From Virgisporangium aliadipatigenens (lineage in GTDB: Bacteria; Actinomycetota; Actinomycetes; Mycobacteriales; Micromonosporaceae): 64,000 nt of DNA. The position numbers and the translations under genes are program-made. Location of the stretch: assembly GCF_016863615.1 (NCBI RefSeq), contig NZ_BOPF01000014.1:62001-126000 (forward strand). Reading direction: 5' to 3'. Below, piece by piece: positions 42,601 through 50,747 of this stretch. The notes under the pieces are model-generated. The model did not search any database and was not told the DNA's origin. It was given only the letters and a program-made list of their open reading frames with translations. How positions within the stretch are numbered: position 1 is the stretch's first letter; every line of letters begins with the position of its first letter.

Positions 42601-43920
42601 ATCGACGCCGCACTACTGACCACGCTGCTCCCGCTGCTGGCATTCGTTCTGCTCACCGCGGCCAATGCCGGATTCGTCGCCGCCGAGTTCTCCCTCGTGA
42701 CGGTTGACCGGGCGGAGATCGACCAGCGTGCCGCCGACGGCGACCGGGCCGCCAAGACCGTGCGCAGGGCGCTGCGGGAGCTGTCGTTCCAGCTCTCGGG
42801 CGCGCAGCTCGGCATCACCATCACCGCGCTGCTGACCGGGTACATGGCCGAGCCGGCCATCTCCAGGCTGATCGAGCCGGTCTTCGGCGGCGTGTCGGAC
42901 GCCGTGGCGCTGGCGATCGCCACGCTGCTGTCGATGCTCTTCGGCGAACTGGTGCCCAAGAACGCCGCGCTCGCCCGGCCGATGCCGGTGGCGCGCCGCA
43001 CCGCCGGGCCGCAGCGGATGTTCTCGACGGCGTTCAAGTGGCTCATCGCGGTGCTCAACGGATCGGCCAACTGGTTGGTACGGCGGTTCGGGGTGGAGCC
43101 GCAGGAGGAGTTGGCGAGCGCGCGTTCGCCGGAGGAGTTGGGGCTGCTCGCCGCGATCTCCGCCAAGGCCGGTGAGCTGCCGACCGAGACCGCGGTGATG
43201 TTGCAGCGCACGATCCGGTTCGGGGACAAGAGAGCCGCCGAGGCCATGACGCCACGCGTCGATGTCGTCGGGCTCCGCGCCGACGATCCCATTACCGATC
43301 TGATCGAACTGGCGAGGCGCACCGGGCACAGCCGGTTCCCCGTCTACGTGCAGACGCTGGACCAGGTGCGCGGCGTCGTGACGGTGACCGATGCTCTGGG
43401 CGTTCCCCCGGCAAAGAGGCCGACCACGACGGTGGCGGCGGTGGCGCGCGAGCCCGTCTTCCTGCCGGAGAGCCTGGATCTGGACAACGTCCTCGCGGCG
43501 CTGCAGGCGGCCGACGCGGGCCTGGCGATCGTGGTGGACGAGTACGGCGGCACGGACGGCGTCGTGACCGTGGAGGACCTGGTCGAGGAGCTCGTCGGCG
43601 AGATCGACGACGAGCACGACCCCGTGGAGATCACGCACGAGCTGTACCTGCCCGACCCGTCGGGGACCCCGAGCACCGAGCCGGTGCTGGTCAGCGGCGT
43701 GCTCCGGGAGGACGAACTGTTCGAGATGACCGGCTTCCGGCTGCCGGCGGGGCCGTTCGAGACGCTCGCGGGCTTCCTGATGGCGCGCCTGGGGCACATT
43801 CCGTCGCCCGGTGAGACGGTCCGCGAGGGCAACTGGGAGCTCACCGTCATCGAGATCGAACGCCGTCGCGTCGAGCAGGTGCGGGTGGTCCGCCACGTGC
43901 CCGAGGCCGGGGACGAGTGA
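42601..43920 (+). CDS. CNNM/CorC-type (hemolysin-like) CBS-domain membrane protein, unusual start
   Basis: Domain order: N-terminal DUF21/CNNM membrane domain (FVLLTAANAGFVAAEFSLVTVDR, SGAQLGITITALLTGYMAEP), a CBS pair (MTPRVDVVGL, GHSRFPVYVQTLDQVRGVVTVTDALG, DLDNVLAALQAADAGLAIVVDEYGGTDGVVTVEDLVEE) and a C-terminal CorC/HlyC domain. Such proteins are implicated in divalent-cation export or Mg resistance. The first GTG in frame, 42697, would delete the first membrane helix. The frame stays open to a TGA at 42580 with no ATG, GTG or TTG, and GAGGTGAG at 42587-42594 is correctly spaced for an ATC codon at 42601. I therefore place the start there tentatively. Confidence 0.85.
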   Translation: MDAALLTTLLPLLAFVLLTAANAGFVAAEFSLVTVDRAEIDQRAADGDRAAKTVRRALRELSFQLSGAQLGITITALLTGYMAEPAISRLIEPVFGGVSDAVALAIATLLSMLFGELVPKNAALARPMPVARRTAGPQRMFSTAFKWLIAVLNGSANWLVRRFGVEPQEELASARSPEELGLLAAISAKAGELPTETAVMLQRTIRFGDKRAAEAMTPRVDVVGLRADDPITDLIELARRTGHSRFPVYVQTLDQVRGVVTVTDALGVPPAKRPTTTVAAVAREPVFLPESLDLDNVLAALQAADAGLAIVVDEYGGTDGVVTVEDLVEELVGEIDDEHDPVEITHELYLPDPSGTPSTEPVLVSGVLREDELFEMTGFRLPAGPFETLAGFLMARLGHIPSPGETVREGNWELTVIEIERRRVEQVRVVRHVPEAGDE

Positions 43921-44954
43921 TGCTGCCGCTGCTGGTCACCTTCGGGCTGCTGCTCGGGAACGCGTTCTTCGTCGGTGCGGAGTTCGCGCTGATCGCCTCG
44001 CGGCGCACGGTCATCGAGCCGCAGGCCGAGACGTCGCGGCGGGCCCGTTCCGCACTCCGCGCCATGAACGAGATCCCGCTCATGATCGCCGGTGCGCAGC
44101 TGGGCATCACGATCTGTTCGCTCGGCCTCGGCGCCATCGCCGAACCGGCCCTCGCCCACTTCCTGGAGAAGCCCTTCCACCTGGTCGGGATGCCGGAGGC
44201 GGCGATCCATCCGGTGGCGTTCGTGCTGGCGCTGGCGATCGTGGTGTACCTGCACACCGTCGTCGGCGAGATGGTGCCGAAGAACCTCACGCTCGCCGGC
44301 CCGGAACGCGCGGTGCTCTGGCTCGGGCCGCCGATGTACGGGTTCTGCCTGGTGACGAAGCCGCTGCTGGTGGCGTTGAAGTGGATCGCCAAGGTAATCC
44401 TGCGGATCTGGGGCATCGAGGCGTCGGAGGCGGTCAAGACCGTTTTCACCGCCGAGGAACTCGCCGGCCTCGTGTCGCAGGCGCGCACCGAGGGATTGTT
44501 GGACGCCGGTGATCACGCCCGCATCACCGGCGCGCTCGCGCTGAACAACCGCACCGCCCGCGACGCGCTTCGCCCATGGCCCGTGGTGACCGTTGTCGCC
44601 GAGGATGTTTCACCCGCGTCACTGGAGGTGCTGGCAACACGCACCCGACGTTCGCGTTTTCCGGTGGTCGAACGCGCCACGCGTAGGGTGCTCGGATTTG
44701 TCCACGTCAAGGACATCCTGGGCGTTGTGGGGCCGGAACGCCGCGCACCCATTTCGGCCGACCTCATCCGGCCGCTTCCCGTCGTTACACCCGAGCGCAC
44801 GCTGGCCGAACTCCTGCTCGCCATGCGCCGCGAACGCCGCCACATGGTGCTGGTCAGCGACGGGCGCACCCCGTTGGGCGTAGTGACGCTTGACGATGTC
44901 CTAAATGCCGTGGTGGGAACACCCTCCGTATCCGGGTCGGCGCTCACCGAGTAG
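43920..44954 (+). CDS. second CNNM/CBS-domain membrane protein
   Basis: A 344-residue paralogue of the preceding protein: DUF21 membrane domain (LLVTFGLLLGNAFFVGAEFALIASRR, GAQLGITICSLGLGAIAEPAL, VVGEMVPKNLTLAGPERAV) and a CBS pair (TRRSRFPVVERATRRVLGFVHVKDILG, ERRHMVLVSDGRTPLGVVTLDDVLNAVVG). It lacks the C-terminal CorC domain. Its start (ATG at 43920, or GTG at 43917) overlaps the upstream TGA, so the two are coupled and may form a heterodimeric transporter or regulator. Confidence 0.9.
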   Translation: MLPLLVTFGLLLGNAFFVGAEFALIASRRTVIEPQAETSRRARSALRAMNEIPLMIAGAQLGITICSLGLGAIAEPALAHFLEKPFHLVGMPEAAIHPVAFVLALAIVVYLHTVVGEMVPKNLTLAGPERAVLWLGPPMYGFCLVTKPLLVALKWIAKVILRIWGIEASEAVKTVFTAEELAGLVSQARTEGLLDAGDHARITGALALNNRTARDALRPWPVVTVVAEDVSPASLEVLATRTRRSRFPVVERATRRVLGFVHVKDILGVVGPERRAPISADLIRPLPVVTPERTLAELLLAMRRERRHMVLVSDGRTPLGVVTLDDVLNAVVGTPSVSGSALTE

Positions 44955-45051
44955 TAAATGTTCGTCGGGTTGCCGGGACGCTTATGTATTCATTAATCTC
45001 TGCGGGTCCCGCGCGGAAAATGCCGCCGGGCATTCGGAGGGTGTAGTCCTG

Positions 45052-46011
45052 ATGTCTGGACGGTTGCGCCGCGGACTGGTGGTGCTGGCCGGAGTTGCCG
45101 CGATCGTGTTGGGAATGGGCGCGCAGGCGCACGCCGACCCGACACCCGAGCAAATCGAGGCCATGCTCGACGAGGAGTTCGCGAAGATCGAACCGATCAT
45201 CGAACAGTACAACCTGGTCGAAAGCCAGCTCAAAGAGAACAAGGCGAAGGCCGCCGCACTGGAGGCGCAGCTCGCGCCGCTGGAGGCGAAGGTCGCCGAC
45301 TCCATGGGCCAGGTCAGTCAGATGGCCATCGAGCAGTACAAGGGCGGGCGCGCGTCGGCGTTCAACGCGATCCTCGGGGGCGGTTCCCCGAGTGCGTTGC
45401 CGGCTCAGCTCACGCAGATGGAGGTCGTCGCCCGTTCGCAGCGCGCGAAGGTCAGCGACGTTCAGGCGGTGCGCGACCAGTACCGCAACGACAAGCGTGC
45501 GCTGGACGAGCTGATCGCCCAGCAGAGCAAGCAGGAGGCCGAGCTCGCCGCCAAGAAGGCGGAGATCGACGCCCGCATCGCCGAGCTGAAGAAGATGCGC
45601 GACAAGGCGTACGGAGGTTCGCCGCCCAAGCAGGTCGCCGACGGGCTCACCACCTGCCCGATCGGTGGCTCGGGTGCCGGTTACACGGCCGCGAAGTTCG
45701 CCTGCGACCAGCGCGGCAAGATGTACGAGGCCGGCGCCGAGGGGCCCAACACCTACGACTGCTCGGGCCTGACCCAGGCGTCCTGGAAGGCCGCGGGCAA
45801 GTCGATCCCGCGGACCTCGCAGCAGCAGATGTCGGTACGTCAGGTGGCGGCGAGCGAGCTTCAGGTCGGCGACCTGGTCTGGTACGGCGCGGGGCACGTG
45901 GCGATCTACGTCGGCGGCGGCTTCATCGTGCACGCCTCGCGGGCGGGGAAGCCGATCGCCAGCCGGGGCATCTCGGCCGGTTCGACGCCTACCCGGTACG
46001 GGCGACCTTAG
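45052..46011 (+). CDS. secreted NlpC/P60 endopeptidase with coiled coil (1)
   Basis: A 319-residue protein: signal peptide ending A-Q-A-H-A-D (about 1-28), long coiled coil (about 35-190, for example ELAAKKAEIDARIAELKKM), and C-terminal NlpC/P60 domain with Cys237 in YDCSGL, His282 in GHVAIYVG and His294 in IVHAS. Resembles RipA-type peptidoglycan endopeptidases that split daughter cells, whose coiled coil is autoinhibitory or binds partners. ATG at 45052 has GGAGGG ten bases upstream. A strong hairpin after the stop overlaps the next gene's start. Confidence 0.92.
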   Translation: MSGRLRRGLVVLAGVAAIVLGMGAQAHADPTPEQIEAMLDEEFAKIEPIIEQYNLVESQLKENKAKAAALEAQLAPLEAKVADSMGQVSQMAIEQYKGGRASAFNAILGGGSPSALPAQLTQMEVVARSQRAKVSDVQAVRDQYRNDKRALDELIAQQSKQEAELAAKKAEIDARIAELKKMRDKAYGGSPPKQVADGLTTCPIGGSGAGYTAAKFACDQRGKMYEAGAEGPNTYDCSGLTQASWKAAGKSIPRTSQQQMSVRQVAASELQVGDLVWYGAGHVAIYVGGGFIVHASRAGKPIASRGISAGSTPTRYGRP

Positions 46012-46032
46012 GTAGCACGAAACGGACTTATG

Positions 46033-46069
46033 CCCCATACTCGGTCGTCGTGGCCGGGTATGGGGTTTT
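46033..46069 (+). terminator. terminator whose loop contains the next gene's start codon
   Basis: CCCCATAC-T-CGG (46033-46044) pairs with CCG-G-GTATGGGG (46054-46065), a 12-pair stem with one wobble, followed by TTTTC. The GTG start of the LamG-like gene (46050-46052) lies in the 9-base loop, and the T-tract is coding sequence of that gene. Confidence 0.7.
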
Positions 46070-46823
46070 CGTCGTTGTGGGGCTCGCGTTCGTCTCCCTC
46101 GCCGGCTGCGGTTCGTCCGCCCCCTCGGGGGTCGCGGCCTCGCCGTCGCCGTCGTCATCAAGGGCGGTGGGCGCCGTGCGCTTCGATTTCGACCGCGTGA
46201 TCGAGTCGAACGGCGCGTTGCGGCTCGAAGCGGTCCCGGAGTCCGGCGCGGCCCTCGAATCCCACGTGGCGGCCGGTGGCCGGCTCCGCTCGGAGTCGCA
46301 CGGAAGCGGACGCGCCGTGCGCTTCCCGGCGGTGTGCCCGACCTACGGTGACCCGGGCTGCCCGCGCGCCATCCTGGAGGCCGACGCCGGGGCCGCGGTG
46401 AGTCCGGGCGACGGTGATTTTCGTTACGGCGCCTCGGTGCTTGTGCGCCCCGACGAGACGACCGAGGGGGCGAACGTTCTGCAGAAGGGGTATTCGGTCG
46501 GACACAGTCAGTTCAAACTGCAGATCGACGGAAAGGCCGGCCGGCCGAGCTGTGTGCTGGTCGGCACGGATTCCTCGGAAATCCACGTCGTGACGGCGCC
46601 GACCACCGTCGCGAATGGACAGTGGCACGCGATCGACTGTGTACGCAGCGGAATGGATCTGTCCGTCTCCGTAGACGGAGTAATCGTGGGACAGCGCAAC
46701 GTACCCGGTGAACTGTCCATTGTGAACAGTGACCCGATTCGCATCGGTGGCAAGGGAACGGCGCCCAACAACGACCAGTTCCACGGCGCAATCGATGATG
46801 CATACGTCGCAATCGGACCATAG
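46050..46823 (+). CDS. lipoprotein with LamG/concanavalin-like domain
   Basis: A 257-residue protein with a short lipoprotein signal (GVFVVVGLAFVSLAGC, lipobox L-A-G-C at about 17-20), a Ser/Pro linker and a ~200-residue LamG-like beta-sandwich: FRYGASVLVRP, NVLQKGYSVGHSQFKLQIDG, NGQWHAIDCVRSGMDLSVSVDG, GELSIVNSDPIRIGG, DQFHGAIDDAYVAIGP. Such domains bind carbohydrates or proteins at the surface. It sits between two NlpC/P60 genes, so a cell-wall binding role is likely. Codon use is a little less GC-biased at the 3' end. The GTG start lies inside a terminator loop; no later in-frame start leaves a full signal peptide. Confidence 0.82.
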   Translation: MAGYGVFVVVGLAFVSLAGCGSSAPSGVAASPSPSSSRAVGAVRFDFDRVIESNGALRLEAVPESGAALESHVAAGGRLRSESHGSGRAVRFPAVCPTYGDPGCPRAILEADAGAAVSPGDGDFRYGASVLVRPDETTEGANVLQKGYSVGHSQFKLQIDGKAGRPSCVLVGTDSSEIHVVTAPTTVANGQWHAIDCVRSGMDLSVSVDGVIVGQRNVPGELSIVNSDPIRIGGKGTAPNNDQFHGAIDDAYVAIGP

Positions 46824-46927
46824 ATACCGGACATTCACGATGAAAGGGCTAGGTGGACTTGCCGCTCGGCGAAGCGGCGCCTAGCGTGGGTGCGCCGGAA
46901 GGACCGATAGGGCAAGGCACGTCTCGT

Positions 46928-47968
46928 ATGGCCGAGATTCGCGATGGCCGCCCTGGGGTGAGCGAAGGGGTTTCCACCACAGTGGAGCGAGCGCGCTTCA
47001 AATCTCTGTTGGCTGCCGCGTGCGGGCTGCTGGTTGCCGTCTCCATCGGGGCGAGCGCACATGCGAATCCCTCGACTGCCGAGCTGGAGAAGCAGATCGA
47101 CGAGGCCTGGTCGAAGCTCGAGCCGACGATCGAGGAGCACAACCGCGTCAAGATCGAGCTGAACGCCAACCGCGAGAAGGCCAACAAGCTCGCCGATCAG
47201 CTCAAGCCGCTCGAGGCGAAGATCGACGAGGTGCGCGGCAAGGTCGGCGGCTTCGCGGTGATGCAGTACAAGACCGGCCGCAGTGGCGCGTTCAACGCCC
47301 TGCTGGGCAGCGGCTCGCAGGAGACGTTCGTCGACGACATCTCGCGCCTGGAGATGATGGCCAGCCGGCAGAACGAGTCGATCGCCGACGTCGTGAAGCT
47401 GCGCAACGAGTACAACACCCAGAAGCGCGCACTCGACGAACTCGTCGCGAAGCTCGACGCCCAGGAGAAGGACCTCGCGGGCAAGACGGTCCAGATCGAG
47501 GCCGACATCAAGAAGCTCAACGAGATGCGGCTGCAGGCGTACGGCACCACGCAGGGTCCCGGTTCGATCGCACCGGTGGCGTGCCCGCTGCAGTACCCGG
47601 GCGGCGCGGCCGGCATCGCCGTGCGCACGGCGTGCAACCAGGTCGGCAAGTCGTACGTCTTCGGCGCCGAGGGGCCCAACACGTTCGACTGCTCGGGGCT
47701 CACGAAGTTCGCCTGGGCGAAGGCCGGTGTGGACCTGTACCACTACACCGTCACGCAGTTCAACAGCACCAAGACGGTGGCCCGCGCCGACCTGCGCCCG
47801 GCCGACCTGGTCTTCTTCAACAACCTCGCGCACATGGGCATGTACATCGGCAAGGACAGCAGCGGCGTGGAGTGGATGGTCCACGCACCGACGACCGGTG
47901 ACGTCGTGCGGTTGAAGCGGGTGGACGGCTTCCCGGACATCGAGGGCTTCCGCCGCCCTGGGGGCTGA
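46928..47968 (+). CDS. secreted NlpC/P60 endopeptidase with coiled coil (2)
   Basis: A 346-residue paralogue of the protein at 45052: signal segment (SLLAAACGLLVAVSIGASAHA), coiled coil (about 55-215) and NlpC/P60 domain with Cys in FDCSGLTKFAW and a His-containing LAHMGMYIG followed by MVHAPTTGD. The ATG at 46928 gives a ~45-residue basic leader; a GTG at 46958 is an alternative. Probably a septum-splitting or wall-remodelling hydrolase. Convergent with dcd, one base between the stops. Confidence 0.9.
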   Translation: MAEIRDGRPGVSEGVSTTVERARFKSLLAAACGLLVAVSIGASAHANPSTAELEKQIDEAWSKLEPTIEEHNRVKIELNANREKANKLADQLKPLEAKIDEVRGKVGGFAVMQYKTGRSGAFNALLGSGSQETFVDDISRLEMMASRQNESIADVVKLRNEYNTQKRALDELVAKLDAQEKDLAGKTVQIEADIKKLNEMRLQAYGTTQGPGSIAPVACPLQYPGGAAGIAVRTACNQVGKSYVFGAEGPNTFDCSGLTKFAWAKAGVDLYHYTVTQFNSTKTVARADLRPADLVFFNNLAHMGMYIGKDSSGVEWMVHAPTTGDVVRLKRVDGFPDIEGFRRPGG

Positions 47969-47969
47969 C

Positions 47970-48560
47970 CTACTCGGTCGGCGTCGACGTGGGCCAGACC
48001 CGCCAGCTCTTCCACGAACGGCTGGCGGTCGGCCCGCGCTGACCCTGATAGCGCGACCCGTAAACGGCGGAACCGTACGGGTGCTCCGCCGGCGACGACA
48101 GCCGGAAGATGCACAGCTGCCCGATCTTCATGCCCGGCCAGAGCATGATCGGCAGATTGGCCACATTGGACAGCTCGAGCGTCACGTGCCCGGAGAACCC
48201 CGGGTCGATGAACCCGGCCGTCGAGTGCGTCAGCAGCCCCAGGCGTCCCAGCGAGGACTTACCCTCGAGCCGCCCCGCGAGCTGATGCCCCAGCGTCATC
48301 ACCTCGAGAGTGGACGCCAGCACGAACTCCCCCGGGTGCAGCACGAACGGCTGCCCCTCCTCGACCTCCACCAGAGCCGTCAGATCATCCTGCTGCTGCG
48401 CCGGGTCGATGTGGGTGTACAGATGGTTGTTGAACACCCGGAAGAACCTGTCCAGCCGCACGTCGATGCTGGACGGCTGCACCAGCGCCGGATCGAACGG
48501 GTCGAGCTGAAGCTGGCCGGACTTGAGCTCGGCCGTCAGGTCCCGGTCGGAAAGCAGCAT
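47970..48560 (-). CDS. dcd: dCTP deaminase (possibly dUTP-forming bifunctional type)
   Basis: A 196-residue trimeric dUTPase-fold enzyme: [91 protein letters not shown], and the C-terminal [15 protein letters not shown] that closes on the nucleotide. The mycobacterial homologue makes dUMP directly from dCTP (established). ATG at 48560 begins the conserved core. The divergent promoter region contains a perfect SOS box, so expression may rise after DNA damage. Confidence 0.95.
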   Translation of the reverse strand: MLLSDRDLTAELKSGQLQLDPFDPALVQPSSIDVRLDRFFRVFNNHLYTHIDPAQQQDDLTALVEVEEGQPFVLHPGEFVLASTLEVMTLGHQLAGRLEGKSSLGRLGLLTHSTAGFIDPGFSGHVTLELSNVANLPIMLWPGMKIGQLCIFRLSSPAEHPYGSAVYGSRYQGQRGPTASRSWKSWRVWPTSTPTE

Positions 48561-48636
48561 GGCGCACAGCCTAGCCATTGGCTCCTGCGGTCTTTTGCGC
48601 CCCTCTTCCGGATCTCTTCGGCGTTTTGCCGGATCT

Positions 48637-48652
48637 TCGAACGTGTGTTCGA
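48637..48652. promoter_or_regulatory. SOS box (LexA site), perfect actinobacterial consensus
   Basis: TCGAAC-GTGT-GTTCGA: both 6-base arms match the actinobacterial/mycobacterial LexA consensus exactly. It lies 77 bases before the dcd start and 13 bases before the ATG of the PPOX-fold gene. Confidence 0.8.
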
Positions 48653-48664
48653 TATCGTTGGACC

Positions 48665-49147
48665 ATGGCACGATGGTCCGAGTTCGCCGAGGTGGAGCCC
48701 AGGCTCGCCCAGGTCGTCCACCAACTCCTGTACCAGTACGGCCCCGGTCTCGCCTACCTCGCGACGGTTCGGCCCGACGGCGGCCCCCGCGTCCACCCCG
48801 TGTCGCCCGTCATCAACAACGGCGGCCTGTACTGCTTCATCATCGACTCGCCCAAACGAGGCGACCTCGAACGCGACGGGCGCTACGCGCTCCACGCGTT
48901 CCCCCCGGAAAACAGCGACGACGAGGCCTACCTGTCCGGGCGGGCCGCACGCGTCACGAACTCCCTCGTCATCACCCGGCTGGCCAGCGAGATGCGGGCC
49001 GAACCGCGGGTCGACTGGCGGCTGTACGAGTTCTCCGTCGAGGTGGCGATGGCCGTGCGGCGCGGCTCGGCACCCACGTCGGCGGAGAGCGACGACCCGC
49101 GGGCGCGGCGGGTTTGGCGGGAGAGGGGGATACCTGTTCGCGGTTGA
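48665..49147 (+). CDS. pyridoxamine 5'-phosphate oxidase-fold protein
   Basis: A 160-residue split-barrel flavin/F420-type protein: [53 protein letters not shown] and a short C-terminal helix region. Members bind FMN, F420 or haem; the cofactor is not clear from sequence. It is divergent from dcd. The LexA box ends only 13 bases before its ATG, so repression would directly block its transcription. Probably a redox enzyme induced by DNA damage (inference). Confidence 0.8.
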   Translation: MARWSEFAEVEPRLAQVVHQLLYQYGPGLAYLATVRPDGGPRVHPVSPVINNGGLYCFIIDSPKRGDLERDGRYALHAFPPENSDDEAYLSGRAARVTNSLVITRLASEMRAEPRVDWRLYEFSVEVAMAVRRGSAPTSAESDDPRARRVWRERGIPVRG

Positions 49148-49177
49148 ACGGAAGATTCGGTACAGTGGGGGCCGCTC

Positions 49178-49248
49178 GCGGGTGTAGTTCAATGGCAGAA
49201 CATCAGCTTCCCAAGCTGACAGTGAGGGTTCGATTCCCTTCACCCGCT
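49178..49248 (+). tRNA. tRNA-Gly (CCC), integration target
   Basis: GCGGGTG pairs with CACCCGC, discriminator T at 49248; D-loop TTCAATGGCAGAA, anticodon loop TTCCCAA gives CCC, T-arm GAGGGTTCGATTCCCTT. From the anticodon loop to its 3' end it is duplicated at 56537-56578, showing that an element integrated here and restored the tRNA 3' half. Confidence 0.96.
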
Positions 49249-49249
49249 C
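49208..49249 (+). repeat. attL: 42-base core overlapping the tRNA-Gly 3' half
   Basis: From TTCCCAAGCTGACAG to CACCCGCTC, identical to 56537-56578. The flanking bases differ on both sides (C/G here, A/C at the other copy), so the core is exactly 42 bases, starting in the anticodon loop. Confidence 0.95.
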
Positions 49250-49256
49250 GGAAGGT

Positions 49257-49291
49257 AAGCCCAGGTCAGGCTAGGTGCCCGACCTGGGCTT
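49257..49291. terminator. hairpin between tRNA-Gly and the integrase gene
   Basis: AAGCCCAGGTC and GACCTGGGCTT are perfect 11-base arms around a 13-base loop, just inside the element and 3 bases before the integrase stop. It probably terminates both the tRNA and the integrase transcripts. Confidence 0.8.
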
Positions 49292-49294
49292 CAT

Positions 49295-50446
49295 CTATTG
49301 GGCTCGATTCCTGCTGCGGTTGTGCCCGTTGCGTGCCCGATCGCGTTCCTTGGTGATGTGGGTGCTAAGTGCATCCGCGATTGTCTTGTCGCGTTCCCGG
49401 GTGGTGTGCTGGTAGATCAACGCGGCCCGGGTGGAGGCGTGGCCCATTCGGGCCATGAGGTCGGCGAGGCTTGCGCCGGTACGGGAAGCGAGCGTATTTC
49501 CGGTGTGCCGGAGATCGTGGAAGTGGAAGCCGGGCAGTCCAACGGTGCTGACCGTCGTGGTCCAGTTGGAGGTCCGTTGGAAGTTGGACCGTCGTAGGGG
49601 TGCTCCCTTTGCGCCGGTGAAGATCAGGGCGTCGGGCTCGTTGATGACGTAGTCGCGAAGGTGTGCGCGAAAGTCGGCCCGGATGGCGGTGGGCACGGTG
49701 ACCGTGCGGAGTCCGGCATCGGTTTTCGGTGGTCCGAAATGGAGGCTGCCGTCTTGCAGCTCTACGAGAGTGGCGCGGACGGTCAAGGTCCCGCGACGTG
49801 AGTCGAAGTCCTGGCGGCGCAGTGCGACGAGTTCGCCGTAGCGCAGGCTGGTGAAGGCAGCCAGGAGGACGAGTGCCCGGAAGCGGGCGGGGACCAGGCC
49901 GGCGAGTTCGAAGACCTGGGCGACGGTGGCGGTCGGGCGTTCAGCGGCCCGTTCAACGCCTGCACCCTTGATGCGGCAGGGATTGCGCCGGATCAGCTCA
50001 TCATCGACGGCTGTATTCAAGACGGCGCGGAGTAGCCGGTACGCCTTAGCGACCATGGTCGCGGCGGATCCTTCGGCTATCAGCTCTGCCCGCCAGGCGC
50101 GGACCGTGCCCGGGGTGATGTCGCTGAGAAGGTGCTCGCCCAGGTATGGAGCAAGATACTTGCGGTTGAGCCAGCGGTAGAGGTCAATCGTTCGTGGCCG
50201 CAAGTTCGGCCGGTGGTTGATCCATGCTGTCAGGTAGGGGTCGAGCGCTTCCCTGCCGAGGTCAGGACTACGCCAGGTGCTTTTGACGATGTCGGTCTCG
50301 ACACCTGCCAGCCAACGTTCCGCGTCGGTCTTGCTGTTGAAGGTGCGCGGTGCCGGACGGTCAACGCCGTCAGGACCGAGGTAGCGCGCCTGGTATCTGC
50401 CCGACGAGAGCTTGCGAACCCGTCCGAAGCGACGCTTCTTAGGCAT
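49295..50446 (-). CDS. int: tyrosine site-specific integrase
   Basis: A 383-residue phage-type recombinase: N-terminal arm-binding region, SAM-like core-binding domain (about 65-160), catalytic domain with Arg202 (SLRYGE), Lys241 region, H310-x-x-R313 (HDLRH), His336 (MGHAST) and nucleophile Tyr345. All catalytic residues are present, so it should be active. It ends 45 bases from attL, as usual for tRNA-targeting elements, and overlaps the excisionase gene by 8 bases. Confidence 0.96.
   Translation of the reverse strand: MPKKRRFGRVRKLSSGRYQARYLGPDGVDRPAPRTFNSKTDAERWLAGVETDIVKSTWRSPDLGREALDPYLTAWINHRPNLRPRTIDLYRWLNRKYLAPYLGEHLLSDITPGTVRAWRAELIAEGSAATMVAKAYRLLRAVLNTAVDDELIRRNPCRIKGAGVERAAERPTATVAQVFELAGLVPARFRALVLLAAFTSLRYGELVALRRQDFDSRRGTLTVRATLVELQDGSLHFGPPKTDAGLRTVTVPTAIRADFRAHLRDYVINEPDALIFTGAKGAPLRRSNFQRTSNWTTTVSTVGLPGFHFHDLRHTGNTLASRTGASLADLMARMGHASTRAALIYQHTTRERDKTIADALSTHITKERDRARNGHNRSRNRAQ
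49322..49343. repeat. possible integrase arm-type site, left copy
   Basis: GTGCCCG-N4-GTGCCCG-ATCG. The 22-base unit recurs with one mismatch and the same orientation at 56413-56434, so a copy lies 72-103 bases inside each att core. Each unit is two GTGCCCG motifs 11 bases apart. The left copy is inside the integrase 3' end. Confidence 0.5.
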
Positions 50447-50648
50447 AGACGGCCACCCCGTTTCGGTACGTCAGAACCGGCTGAATGGCGTCAACGCGGG
50501 CTTGACGCAGGTAGTCGTCAAGGTCGTCGGGGTGGAACCGGACGTACTTGCCGACCTTGTAATAGGTGATGCGGCGTTCAGCAACGAGCCGGCGGACAAA
50601 CCGGGGCGGGGTGCCGAGCCGCTTTGCGGCTTGGTTGACGTCGAGCAT
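50439..50648 (-). CDS. xis: excisionase / MerR-like HTH protein
   Basis: A 69-residue winged-helix protein: MLDVNQAAKRLGTPPRFVRRLVAERRITYYKVGKYVRFHPDDLDDYLRQARV, the pattern of element-encoded excisionases and MerR/AlpA-like HTH_17 proteins. It directs the integrase toward excision. Overlaps the start of the integrase gene, so both are co-expressed. GGAGG precedes the ATG. Confidence 0.93.
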   Translation of the reverse strand: MLDVNQAAKRLGTPPRFVRRLVAERRITYYKVGKYVRFHPDDLDDYLRQARVDAIQPVLTYRNGVAVYA

Positions 50649-50747
50649 GGCGACGTCGGTGGGGTCGTTCAGTGGATACCTCCGGTGGGTGTGGTTGTGG
50701 CCGGCGGCCGGAGAGTCCGGTCGCCGGGTGGTGCTCAGGTGGAGTTG

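Noticed and set aside
44955-45051. c-di-AMP (ydaO-type) riboswitch before the NlpC/P60, and likewise before the RlpA-like gene
   Set aside because: Such switches are common before these gene families in actinomycetes, but I could not find the conserved core motifs in either leader.
48590-48664. Promoter motifs for dcd
   Set aside because: Only the SOS box is clear; I could not place a convincing -35/-10 pair.
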